7,863 bases of DNA from CAKSQF01 sp051867925 (lineage in GTDB: Bacteria > Bacillota > Clostridia > Oscillospirales > CAG-272). Made by a program: the position numbers and the translations under genes. Below the pieces are notes generated by a model. The model worked only from the letters and a program-made list of their open reading frames with translations, searched no databases and was not told where the DNA came from. This document shows positions 1-5,853 of the stretch, in pieces (position 1 is the stretch's first letter; every line of letters starts with the position of its first letter). The stretch spans positions 1-7,863 of the forward strand of contig JBJDZI010000100.1 of assembly GCA_051867925.1 (NCBI GenBank), written 5' to 3'.

Positions 1-48
1 GAGGAAGGGGAAAAACTTCGGCGTCTGAGATGGTTTTCCCCTTCCTCC
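1..48. repeat. Structured repeat, copy 0 (cut by window edge)
   Basis: This is a perfect 14-bp inverted repeat: 1-14 (GAGGAAGGGGAAAA) pairs with 34-47. It encloses a loop within the 25-nt core at 11-35, which is repeated without change at 304-328, 3830-3854 and 4039-4063. The outer arm differs from the copies at 3819-3867 and 4028-4076, but both arms differ together, so pairing is kept. Anything 5' of the core lies outside the window. Its 3' flank runs into the hairpin at 80-101, the same order seen after the copy at 304-328. Confidence 0.8.
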
Positions 49-79
49 AGTATTCTCGTTAACTTTTTCGACACTCTGG

Positions 80-110
80 GGGCGGCAAGTATTTGCCGCC
101 CTGTTTTCTT
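80..110. repeat. GGCAAG hairpin module, first copy; terminator-like
   Basis: The arm 80-88 (GGGCGGCAA) pairs perfectly with 93-101 (TTGCCGCCC) across a 4-nt loop, followed by TGTTTTCTT, so on the plus strand it resembles an intrinsic terminator. A sister copy at 407-428 has the same design and the same preceding ACACTCTG, with one C-G pair replaced by T-A. No plus-strand gene is visible upstream inside the window, so a terminator role would serve a gene to the left. It may equally be only part of the repeat element. Confidence 0.6.
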
Positions 111-120
111 AGAACCATCC

Positions 121-187
121 CCCAAGAAGGTTCCAAACCTCCAAGAACTTTTTAAAAAGGACGGCAAGGATTTGCTACCCCTTTGAC
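121..187. repeat. Degenerate GGCAAGGATTTGC hairpin module
   Basis: GGCAAGGATTTGC at 163-175 matches the centre of the hairpin at 407-428, but the outer arms no longer pair well. A weak outer pairing remains between AAAGG at 156-160 and CCTTT near 179-184. The upstream text at about 142-160, with ACTTTTTAAAAAGG, resembles the CCTTTTTCAAAAAGG palindrome near 457-471. I read it as a decayed member of the same mosaic; no gene is supported here. Confidence 0.4.
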
Positions 188-207
188 TATAGACAAAACA
201 TTTCCGA

Positions 208-400
208 GAACTGCCGAGCCGCAGATATACGCAGAACTGCCGAGCCAAGGAAGTGGGTGGGGAGCCTGATGAGGAGTGTAGCAGTCGCTACGCGACAGCT
301 ACGAAAAACTTCGGCGTCTGAGATGGTTCCGCCCTCCCCTCAGGACACGAATGGCATCTGAGAAGATACACTCTGTCGTTGCGCATGGGGCTTTGTCACA
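208..400. repeat. Structured repeat, diverged full-length copy
   Basis: The element begins with two copies of GAACTGCCGAGCC, at 208-220 and 233-245, the second followed by AAGGAA as in the copies at 3760 and 3969. Next comes a hairpin at 278-302: GTAGC and GTCGC pair with GCGAC and GCTAC around a TAC loop. Then comes the invariant 25-nt core at 304-328. The outer stem around the core found in the other copies is not kept here. The 3' part (CATCTGAGAAGATA, then CTCTGTCG near 371-378) is recognisably related to the 3' half of the 202-bp copies but has diverged. The right boundary is approximate. Confidence 0.7.
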
Positions 401-406
401 CTCTGA

Positions 407-428
407 GGGTGGCAAGGATTTGCCACCC
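407..428. repeat. GGCAAG hairpin module, second copy
   Basis: The arm 407-415 (GGGTGGCAA) pairs with 420-428 (TTGCCACCC) across GGAT. It is preceded by CACACTCTGA and followed by GGCATAAAACTT. Compared with the copy at 80-101, a single C-G pair is a T-A pair here, so both arms changed together. It has no good T-tract, which argues that the conserved part is the hairpin itself rather than a terminator. Confidence 0.65.
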
Positions 429-454
429 GGCATAAAACTTTGGGAAGTGCAGAA

Positions 455-528
455 CCCCTTTTTCAAAAAGGTTCCTGCCGGGGTGGGAGCAGGGCTACGC
501 CCTGCTCCGGGGCAGTGCCCCGATTTTG
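455..528. repeat. Hairpin cluster at the 3' end of the four-gene operon
   Basis: Three inverted repeats lie in a row. CCTTTTTCAAAAAGG near 457-471 is an odd-centred palindrome. 486-495 pairs perfectly with 499-508 (10 bp, loop TAC). 509-513 (GGGGC) pairs with 517-521 (GCCCC), loop AGT, followed by GATTTT on the plus strand. The minus-strand operon stops at 535, so these would form in its mRNA just after the stop codon and could end or stabilise the transcript. No clean U-tract follows on the minus strand, so classical termination is uncertain. Confidence 0.5.
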
Positions 529-534
529 ATTCCA

Positions 535-930
535 TTACTTCAATAACTCGTCGGAGAGGCGGAGAATTTCGGGGGCGATGCGCTCCCGCTCTTTTTTGGT
601 CACGGCAACGTATACGGGGTAGGACAGGGCGGCGAAGGCGATGCCCAAAAGTCCGATGATGATGCCGGGGATGAGCCATTTGCTCATCCAGACCATACAG
701 CAACTCATGCCAAACCCCAAGAGAAGCACGCCCGCGATGCCCATGACCAGCGAGATCGCCGTTCCTTTGCGGGTGACGCTCCGATCCAATGCCCGAAGCT
801 GTTCCATCATTCTTCCCTTGTCCCCGCCTGCAGTCGTGGGGGCGTATTTTTCCCGAATGCTCCGAATCTCCTTCTGCTCCTTGGCGGAATATGTGAAGGA
901 AAAGGATTCGTTTGTGTTTTTATCTTCCAT
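535..930 (-). CDS. Small two-helix membrane protein of unknown function
   Basis: The 131-residue product has a charged, probably cytoplasmic N-terminus with a KEQKEIRSIREKY stretch (residues 18-29). Two membrane segments follow at about 57-81 and 86-110. It ends in a basic, conserved-looking tail KKERERIAPEILRLSDELL (112-130). Short ends with a helical hairpin suggest both termini are cytoplasmic. From memory, similar Clostridia proteins sometimes carry the name dihydropteridine reductase; nothing seen here supports enzyme activity, so I do not use it. The ATG at 928-930 is preceded by GGGAG (937-941 on the plus strand) at 6 nt. It is the last gene of the operon, 19 nt after the preceding stop, so it is probably co-expressed with the two-component pair. 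Its role is unknown. Confidence 0.8.
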   Translation of the reverse strand: MEDKNTNESFSFTYSAKEQKEIRSIREKYAPTTAGGDKGRMMEQLRALDRSVTRKGTAISLVMGIAGVLLLGFGMSCCMVWMSKWLIPGIIIGLLGIAFAALSYPVYVAVTKKERERIAPEILRLSDELLK

Positions 931-949
931 AATTGACTCCCGAAGCGAC

Positions 950-1882
950 TCAGCACTTCTTTTCGTTGATTGATCGGATGGCGCGGTTGGCGGTGACGAT
1001 CATTGTGACAGACAGCACGATCACCACAATGCTGACTCCCGCGCCGGTGGCGGCGACCATGATGCGGCGGAACATAGGTCCGCTATCGCCGCCGAACTGA
1101 GCGATCATAGCAGTTTCCAGTGCCAGCATGGAGACCAGCGCGGCGGACAGATTGATCCGCTTGGCAGCAGACATTACCGGACTGTTGTATTTGCGGAATC
1201 TGATGATGTCGATGACCGCATGAATGGTGATGTAGAAAGTGTATGCCGCCATCACATAGATCAGGATGCCGTTGTATTGGTAGCCCCGATCCTGATAGAG
1301 GATCATCCAAACGGTTCCGGTCAGCGTCAGATTCAGCGCAAGCAGGATGACTCCGCAGGCACGGGAGCGCTGATGTTCCCGCACTGAATTCTTGCCGATC
1401 CCCACGCGGCTCGCGTAACGAACCAGCAAAAATCGCATGATCGCCAAAATGGTGTAGTAGCCGGCAAGGATGCCGAACCAAGCGGTGCGGTAGTGCGCGC
1501 AGGAGATGGCGTTCAGCAGAACGTAAAGCAGATTGACGGTAAGCGAGCCGTAGAGGGTTACGGTGGTGCGGTAATGGAGATCGCAGAGGAAGCGATTGCC
1601 GTATGGATTGGCGTTCACCCTGTCCTTGCCCGAGCGATACCAGCGGGGGAAGTAGCGAATAGAGCGAATCGTCAGTACGGTCAGCGCATAAAAGGCGGCA
1701 ATGTAGGCGGGAACGGCAAGGGGGCTTTCCTCCCATCTCAGCAGGAAGATTGCAACGGTGGCGCCGCCGCCCAGGAGGGTGGACAGAACCACCACCCACG
1801 CCCGGGGATAGAGCAGGGCGTGGAGCATCTGCCGCCAATTTTGTTTGCAATAGTCCCCAATTTTACGGAAAAAGGGCATCAT
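950..1882 (-). CDS. Polytopic membrane protein linked to a two-component system
   Basis: The 310-residue product has about eight predicted membrane helices by eye: 28-48, 54-74, 107-128, 133-154, 175-196, 204-227, 243-263 and 273-297. They are joined by arginine- and lysine-rich loops such as 75-90 and 155-175. No ATP-binding, permease or catalytic motif is recognisable, so the family is unknown to me. Two consecutive ATG codons, at 1882 and 1879, follow AGGAGG (1888-1893) at 5 and 8 nt. The first forms an ATGA overlap with the kinase stop codon, and the second has the more usual spacing. The overlap implies translational coupling to the kinase. Because the kinase lacks a sizeable sensor domain, this protein is a candidate partner or target of the signalling system; that is inference from context. 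Confidence 0.85.
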   Translation of the reverse strand: MMPFFRKIGDYCKQNWRQMLHALLYPRAWVVVLSTLLGGGATVAIFLLRWEESPLAVPAYIAAFYALTVLTIRSIRYFPRWYRSGKDRVNANPYGNRFLCDLHYRTTVTLYGSLTVNLLYVLLNAISCAHYRTAWFGILAGYYTILAIMRFLLVRYASRVGIGKNSVREHQRSRACGVILLALNLTLTGTVWMILYQDRGYQYNGILIYVMAAYTFYITIHAVIDIIRFRKYNSPVMSAAKRINLSAALVSMLALETAMIAQFGGDSGPMFRRIMVAATGAGVSIVVIVLSVTMIVTANRAIRSINEKKC

Positions 1883-2952
1883 ACCCGCCTCCTGATCCGA
1901 ACGGTGAAGGTTGATCCCTGCCCGCAGATGCTTTCCACGGCGATCTCACCCTCCACGATGTCCACCACACGCCTCACCAGCGCAAGCCCCAGCCCGTTGC
2001 CCCGGGTGGCGTGGGAGGTGTCGCCTTGGTAGAATTTCTCGAAAATGTGCGCACCCACCTCGGGAGACATTCCGCACCCCGTGTCGGTGACGCTGACCGT
2101 GGCGTAAGTCTCGTCTGCGGTGAGCCGCACCGAGACTTTGCCCCCTTCGTCGGTGAATTTGAAGGCGTTGGACAGCAGATTATTCCAGACCGGCGACAAA
2201 AGTTCCGCGTCGGCGAAAACCGTCACATCCTCGGCAATGTCGGTCTCGATTTCGATGTTTTTCTGCTCCCATTGGCTCTCGAATTGCAGAAGACATTCGC
2301 AGATCTGCTCGCCCAGATCGTACAAGGCGTTTTGAGGGAAGATTTGCTGACTTTCCAGTTTGTTCAGTTTGAGAATGTTGGTGACAAGGTTTGCCAGTCG
2401 CCTGCAGGTGTCGGAGATGGCTTTTGCATACTCCATCCGCTGCTTTTCGGAAAGTTCGGGCGATTGGAGCAGGGTGGCGTAATTGGCGATAACCGCCAGC
2501 GGCGTTTTCAGTTCGTGGGAGACGTTGGCAACAAAGTCGGTGCGCAGAGTCTCCACGCCAGAAAGTTCCTCGGCAAGGCGGTTGATGCACTTGCCGATCT
2601 GATTGAAGGCGTCCTCGTCGTCCATTTTGGCAAGGGGCGGGATGCGCACCGAAAAATCGCCCTGCATGATCTGCTTTGTGGCGTCGGTGATGATCCGCGC
2701 GGGCTTTGCCACGGTGATCTTCCGACGGACGGAGTCAATGACCGAGCAGATCAGGCTCAGCAGAATCACGTTGGCAAAGGTGAGTTTTGCCGCCGCCTGA
2801 ATGTGATCCGACGTCAGATCAATCTGCATGGTTTTAGTCATTACCGTGATGAAGAGCATCAGACAGCAGGTGATGACGAAGGCGATCACCGTGAAAAATA
2901 TCAGAAAATGGCTGATCAGACGGACGATCCCCTGCTTGCGGGGGCGGCTCAT
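1879..2952 (-). CDS. Sensor histidine kinase (HAMP, HisKA, HATPase)
   Basis: This is a membrane-bound histidine kinase of 357 residues that autophosphorylates and passes phosphate to the response regulator encoded just upstream. Visible parts in order are TM1 about 12-37, a short outside loop of about 17 residues, and TM2 about 55-75. A HAMP-like linker follows at about 76-130, including MQGDFSVRIP. The phosphoacceptor box FVANVSHELKTPL has His146. The ATPase domain shows the N box at 256-268 (WNNLLSNAFKF), the G1 box DTGCGM (290-295), the F box near 304-308 and the G2 box GNGLGLAL (318-325). The frame is open 19 codons further upstream, to 3009. I prefer the ATG at 2952 because it makes an ATGA overlap with the regulator stop codon, is preceded by AAGGCGG, and starts a typical short basic N-terminus. 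The small outside loop suggests sensing within or through the membrane. Confidence 0.95.
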   Translation of the reverse strand: MSRPRKQGIVRLISHFLIFFTVIAFVITCCLMLFITVMTKTMQIDLTSDHIQAAAKLTFANVILLSLICSVIDSVRRKITVAKPARIITDATKQIMQGDFSVRIPPLAKMDDEDAFNQIGKCINRLAEELSGVETLRTDFVANVSHELKTPLAVIANYATLLQSPELSEKQRMEYAKAISDTCRRLANLVTNILKLNKLESQQIFPQNALYDLGEQICECLLQFESQWEQKNIEIETDIAEDVTVFADAELLSPVWNNLLSNAFKFTDEGGKVSVRLTADETYATVSVTDTGCGMSPEVGAHIFEKFYQGDTSHATRGNGLGLALVRRVVDIVEGEIAVESICGQGSTFTVRIRRRV

Positions 2953-3620
2953 TGGATGACCGCCTTGTACCCCAGTCCGTGGACGGTGACGATCTGAAAG
3001 TCCTTGCAATCTGCCAGCTTACTGCGGAGTTTGGTCATATAAACATCCACCGTGCGGGGGCTTGACGCGGTGTCTGCATCCCAGAATTCGTCCATCAGTT
3101 GGGTGCGGGTGAAGGTCTTTTTGGGGTAGGACAGCAATTTGTAGAGCAGGCTGAATTCGCGGTTGGTGAGGGGGAGTTCTTCGCCGCTCAGATAGGCGGT
3201 ATGTTCATCTGCGTCCATCACAAACGCGCCGATCTCCAGTTTGCGGCTGGAGGCGATCTTCGCCCGTCTCAGCAGAGCACCGATCCGCAGGAACAGTTCG
3301 TCGGGATCCACGGGTTTGACCATATAATCGTCTACGCCCACCCGATAGCCCTTTTGCTTGGCGGCGAAATCGTCTCTGGCGGTCATAAAGAGAATGGGGA
3401 TGTTTTCGTTGAGCGCGCGCACGTTGCGGACAAATTCAAAGCCGTCCACATCGGGCATCATGATATCCGACACGATCAGATCGAACACGTTCTCGTACAT
3501 GGCGTCGTAAGCCTCTGCGGCGCCCGTACAGCCCGTGGTCTCAAAGCCGCTGTGACCAAGGAACGAGCATAGGGTGCGATTGAGCTCTTTGTCGTCTTCC
3601 ACCACTAAAATTTTGAACAT
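2949..3620 (-). CDS. OmpR/PhoB-family response regulator
   Basis: This is a DNA-binding response regulator of 223 residues, normal for the family. The receiver domain spans about 2-115. It has acidic pocket residues Glu8-Asp9-Asp10, phosphoacceptor Asp52 in SDIMMP, the switch residue Thr80 and the conserved Lys102 in VKPVDPDELF. The C-terminal winged-helix domain (about 127-221) shows LTNREFSLLYKLL, the RTVDVYMTKLRSKL recognition helix (189-202) and the closing hairpin VHGLGYKA. The ATG at 3620 is chosen because GGGAGGG (3628-3634) lies 7 nt upstream. A TTG two codons earlier would sit almost on the ribosome binding site. It is the first gene of the operon and overlaps the kinase by 4 nt, so the pair is almost certainly cognate. 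The exact regulon cannot be told from the sequence. Confidence 0.95.
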   Translation of the reverse strand: MFKILVVEDDKELNRTLCSFLGHSGFETTGCTGAAEAYDAMYENVFDLIVSDIMMPDVDGFEFVRNVRALNENIPILFMTARDDFAAKQKGYRVGVDDYMVKPVDPDELFLRIGALLRRAKIASSRKLEIGAFVMDADEHTAYLSGEELPLTNREFSLLYKLLSYPKKTFTRTQLMDEFWDADTASSPRTVDVYMTKLRSKLADCKDFQIVTVHGLGYKAVIQ

Positions 3621-3639
3621 AAGCAAACCCTCCCGACTT

Positions 3640-3658
3640 TGATACCGTTATTGTATCA
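3640..3658. promoter_or_regulatory. Inverted repeat TGATAC-N7-GTATCA upstream of regulator
   Basis: The 6-bp arms 3640-3645 and 3653-3658 are perfectly complementary with a 7-nt centre. On the minus strand the centre and arm include TACAAT (plus-strand 3650-3655), a possible -10 element 29 nt before the regulator start codon; no matching -35 is visible 16-18 bp upstream. A missing -35 would fit activator-dependent transcription. The site is an operator candidate only. Confidence 0.4.
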
Positions 3659-3691
3659 CCCAAATGTTAAAGTTTTGTTTCCGTTTGGGTG
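3657..3691. promoter_or_regulatory. Inverted repeat CACCCAAA / TTTGGGTG upstream of regulator
   Basis: Perfect 8-bp arms at 3657-3664 and 3684-3691 are separated by 19 A/T-rich bases. The site lies 37-71 nt upstream of the regulator start codon, where a binding site for an autoregulating response regulator would be expected. OmpR-family proteins more often bind direct repeats, so this could instead be the site of another dimeric regulator. Assignment is by position only. Confidence 0.4.
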
Positions 3692-3759
3692 CAATGGAGA
3701 ATATTTTTGCGGAATGTGGGCGAAATGTGTTCGGAGCTGCCCAGCCACAGAAAGATTCA

Positions 3760-3961
3760 GAACTGCCGAGCCAAGGAAAAGGGAGTAGAGGAGCAGCAGC
3801 CGCTATGCGGCGGCTGCGGAGAGGAGGGGAAAAACTTCGGCGTCTGAGATGGTTTTCCCCTCCTCTCGGAAACGAAGGATTTCCGAGATAAAATCCTCTG
3901 TCGGTTCGTCTTGGGTGCCTGCCTGTGGGATACTATAGCGACACCAAGCCGGGGGCGATTG
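3760..3961. repeat. 202-bp structured repeat, copy 1 of tandem pair
   Basis: This near-perfect direct repeat of 3969-4170 shows only two differences by eye (3786 T versus 3995 A; 3924 T versus 4133 C). In order it holds GAACTGCCGAGCC (3760-3772), a hairpin at 3793-3817, the 25-nt core at 3830-3854 inside a 15-bp stem (3819-3833 with 3853-3867), a small hairpin GGATTT/AAATCC near 3877-3896, and a CTTGGGTG/CACCAAG pairing (3910-3917 with 3942-3948). A diverged GAGCTGCCCAGCC lies 26 bp before it at 3734, echoing the doubled motif at 208-245. Short open frames crossing it are not credible genes. Confidence 0.9.
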
Positions 3962-3968
3962 ACTTGCC

Positions 3969-4170
3969 GAACTGCCGAGCCAAGGAAAAGGGAGAAGAGG
4001 AGCAGCAGCCGCTATGCGGCGGCTGCGGAGAGGAGGGGAAAAACTTCGGCGTCTGAGATGGTTTTCCCCTCCTCTCGGAAACGAAGGATTTCCGAGATAA
4101 AATCCTCTGTCGGTTCGTCTTGGGTGCCTGCCCGTGGGATACTATAGCGACACCAAGCCGGGGGCGATTG
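3969..4170. repeat. 202-bp structured repeat, copy 2 of tandem pair
   Basis: This is the second copy, 209 bp downstream of the first and separated from it by 7 nt (3962-3968). All elements of copy 1 are present at +209: hairpin 4002-4026, core 4039-4063 and stem 4028-4042 with 4062-4076. Identity stops sharply at 4170, after GGGGGCGATTG. The near-identity implies recent duplication or gene-conversion-like homogenisation. The pair lies between the terminator of the lexA operon and the upstream region of the response regulator. Confidence 0.9.
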
Positions 4171-4213
4171 TGCGTGTGCCGGGATGTTGCCGCTTGATTG
4201 TGCGAACTCCCCT

Positions 4214-4243
4214 AAACAAAAATCGCCGCAGTTGCGACGATTT
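4214..4243 (-). terminator. Intrinsic terminator of the lexA operon
   Basis: On the minus strand, AAATCG, then CGC, pairs with GCG and CGATTT around a 4-nt loop with one internal mismatch (plus-strand 4220-4229 with 4234-4243). It is followed by TTTTGTTT. It begins about 30 nt after the stop codon of the upstream gene at 4274, the expected place and orientation for rho-independent termination. It separates the lexA operon from the repeat pair and the response regulator operon. Confidence 0.7.
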
Positions 4244-4273
4244 CTTGTATTGTATATTATTTGGAAGATTTGT

Positions 4274-5146
4274 TCAGCGCGCACATTTTTTTGCGATGTA
4301 CCGCGTGCCGTAATCCAGCACCAGATAACAGAGCAAGCAATAAATGGCAAGCAAAAAGTAGGGAACCACCAAATCCATCAACGTGTGGAAACTGTCGGGT
4401 GCACCTGCATCGATCACGGTGCCCACGGTGTCAATCACCTGATTGATCAGCGCAAAGAGCGCATAAACGATCAGTCCCAACCGAAGCGTGCGGGGGAGCG
4501 GAGTGGCGTCAAAGTTCTGATACAGCGCCATGGGCGAAAGATCGGTTTCTGCCCCCAGTGCCTTTTGTCGACTGCGAAGCGCCACCAGCGAAGCGATCAG
4601 CAGGATCGCGAAAAGCAGGACTTGGCTGATGAGTAGCGAAAGCCCGGTGTAGACGATGGTGGAGCCGTCTGCAGTCAGCGCGTGCAGGGTCTGATTGCAA
4701 AATTCAAAAGGGAAAGCAAATACGGAGTCCAGCCACGCCAGCAGATAGTATACGCCGATGCGCAGGAGAATGACGATAAAAACCGAGGAAATGCAGTGCA
4801 GAGCCAAGATCCGCCCCAAAACACGGGTGCTGTCGGCAACGGCACAGTAGACCGCCAGCGCAAGGAGCAGGAAGAAGGCGGCGAGGTTCAGCAGTTCGCT
4901 CAGTTGAGAGAAGATCTGATAGACGAGGCTCGTGCCGGAGGAGTTGGCGAGGATGATCTGCCCCAGAGGGAAGATCACCAGCGAGTCTGCCAGAGGTGCC
5001 ACCACCGCCAGCAGAAAGGTCCAGCGGAGCAGACTTTGTTCCGACGCTGCCGAAAGTGTGCGGGGGAAGGCGGCGTTCTTGGCACTTTTGCGGGACGCCA
5101 ATGAAGCTGCGACAGAAGCCGCGGTGGAAGGATATTGTTTCTTCAT
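4274..5146 (-). CDS. Unknown polytopic membrane protein in the lexA operon
   Basis: The 290-residue product has an Ala/Ser/Lys-rich, probably cytoplasmic N-terminus (1-40). About six hydrophobic segments follow, at 42-67, 84-103, 113-137, 163-189, 221-243 and 255-278. A polar loop lies at about 190-220 and the C-terminus is short and basic (RYIAKKCAR). I recognise no family and no catalytic motif. The start at 5146 is supported by AAGGAG (5152-5157) at 5 nt, and this ribosome binding site overlaps the lexA stop codon (TAAGGAG). The 9-nt gap and shared strand make co-transcription with lexA very likely, so SOS induction is inferred. Possible roles include an SOS-induced envelope or division factor or a transporter-like protein, but nothing in the sequence chooses among them. 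Confidence 0.85.
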   Translation of the reverse strand: MKKQYPSTAASVAASLASRKSAKNAAFPRTLSAASEQSLLRWTFLLAVVAPLADSLVIFPLGQIILANSSGTSLVYQIFSQLSELLNLAAFFLLLALAVYCAVADSTRVLGRILALHCISSVFIVILLRIGVYYLLAWLDSVFAFPFEFCNQTLHALTADGSTIVYTGLSLLISQVLLFAILLIASLVALRSRQKALGAETDLSPMALYQNFDATPLPRTLRLGLIVYALFALINQVIDTVGTVIDAGAPDSFHTLMDLVVPYFLLAIYCLLCYLVLDYGTRYIAKKCAR

Positions 5147-5155
5147 GCGGGCTCC

Positions 5156-5767
5156 TTAATAGAAACGGTGTACCGAAACGACCTTGCCCAGAATCAGCAG
5201 TTCGTCCTCCACGATGATGGGGGCCATGGTAGGGTTTTCGGGCTGGAGACGGAAGTGTCCGTTTTCCCGATAATAGGTCTTGACGGTCGCCTCGTCGCCC
5301 ACCAGAGCCACCACGATCTCGCCGTTCTCAGCCACGTTTTCCTTTTTCACTACGATGATGTCGCCATTCATGATTCCCGCGCCGATCATGCTCTCGCCCT
5401 TGACACGGAGCGCGAAGAGATCACTGCTCCGCAGGGAGCGGCGGGTGAGGGGAAGATCAATGTAGTCCTCGATGTTTTCGGCGGCGAGAATGGGCGTGCC
5501 TGCTGCAACGGTGCCCACGATCGGGATGTGGGCGGTGTCGCTGGAGGTGGGAGTGGGATCGCTGACCCGCAGGGAGCGGCTCTTGCGATCGGTTTTGCGG
5601 ATATAGCCCTTTTCCTCCAGACGTTGGAGGTAGGCGTGAACGGTGGAGGTGGATTTGATGCCCAGTGCTTGTTGAATGTCCCGCACGCTGGGGGGAAATC
5701 CCTGAGCGTGAATGGTGTCTGCGATATACTCGTAGAACGCTTTTTCTTTGGAAGTGAGTGATTCCAT
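5156..5767 (-). CDS. lexA: LexA SOS repressor / autocleaving serine peptidase
   Basis: LexA is the transcriptional repressor of DNA-damage genes and cleaves itself when RecA filaments form. The 203-residue length is typical. The N-terminal winged helix-turn-helix (about 1-70) shows FPPSVRDIQQALGIKSTSTVHAYL. The cleavage site is Ala89-Gly90 in VAAGTPI. The catalytic dyad is Ser126 in GESMI and Lys163 in TVKTYY, all in the expected order and spacing. The reading frame stays open upstream to 5848, but the ATG at 5767 is chosen because it gives the standard LexA N-terminus (MESLTSKEKAFYEYI) and has GAAAGGA about 7 nt upstream. The extra 27 codons would read through the promoter region. An SOS-like box at 5854-5867 suggests autoregulation. 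Confidence 0.97.
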   Translation of the reverse strand: MESLTSKEKAFYEYIADTIHAQGFPPSVRDIQQALGIKSTSTVHAYLQRLEEKGYIRKTDRKSRSLRVSDPTPTSSDTAHIPIVGTVAAGTPILAAENIEDYIDLPLTRRSLRSSDLFALRVKGESMIGAGIMNGDIIVVKKENVAENGEIVVALVGDEATVKTYYRENGHFRLQPENPTMAPIIVEDELLILGKVVSVHRFY

Positions 5768-5853
5768 AGTGAGATCCTTTCTCTGCCTTTGCGGCGAAGG
5801 GGGTGATGATGCTATCTTATTTTCTATTTTAACAGGGATTTGTAACAAAAGTG

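Noticed and set aside
351..703. Possible small genes on either strand at 351-659 and 299-703
   Set aside because: They run through the repeat hairpins and into the antisense of the two-helix protein gene, with Arg-rich products and no start signals.
1083..1850. Long minus-strand frame of 255 codons inside the eight-helix membrane protein gene
   Set aside because: Its product is Arg/His/Pro-rich with no family signal, while the overlapping frame gives a clean membrane protein with an ATGA-coupled start.
2011..2997. Plus-strand frame of 328 codons antisense to the histidine kinase
   Set aside because: The opposite strand encodes every kinase motif in order; this frame is an antisense shadow caused by codon bias.
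3911..3936. Promoter inside the 202-bp repeat (TTGGGT with TACTAT)
   Set aside because: The spacing is only 14 bp and the -35 is poor, so it does not pass as a sigma-A promoter.
3760..4170. CRISPR array or MITE interpretation of the tandem repeats
   Set aside because: Two 202-bp units with a 7-nt gap have no repeat-spacer periodicity, and no terminal inverted repeats or target-site duplications can be seen at their ends.
3664..4350. Short open frames crossing the tandem repeats on both strands (for example 3664-3891 and 3911-4147 plus, 4012-4350 minus)
   Set aside because: They are read through duplicated hairpins in different frames, have low-complexity Arg/Ser-rich products, no ribosome binding site, and their frame is not kept between repeat copies.
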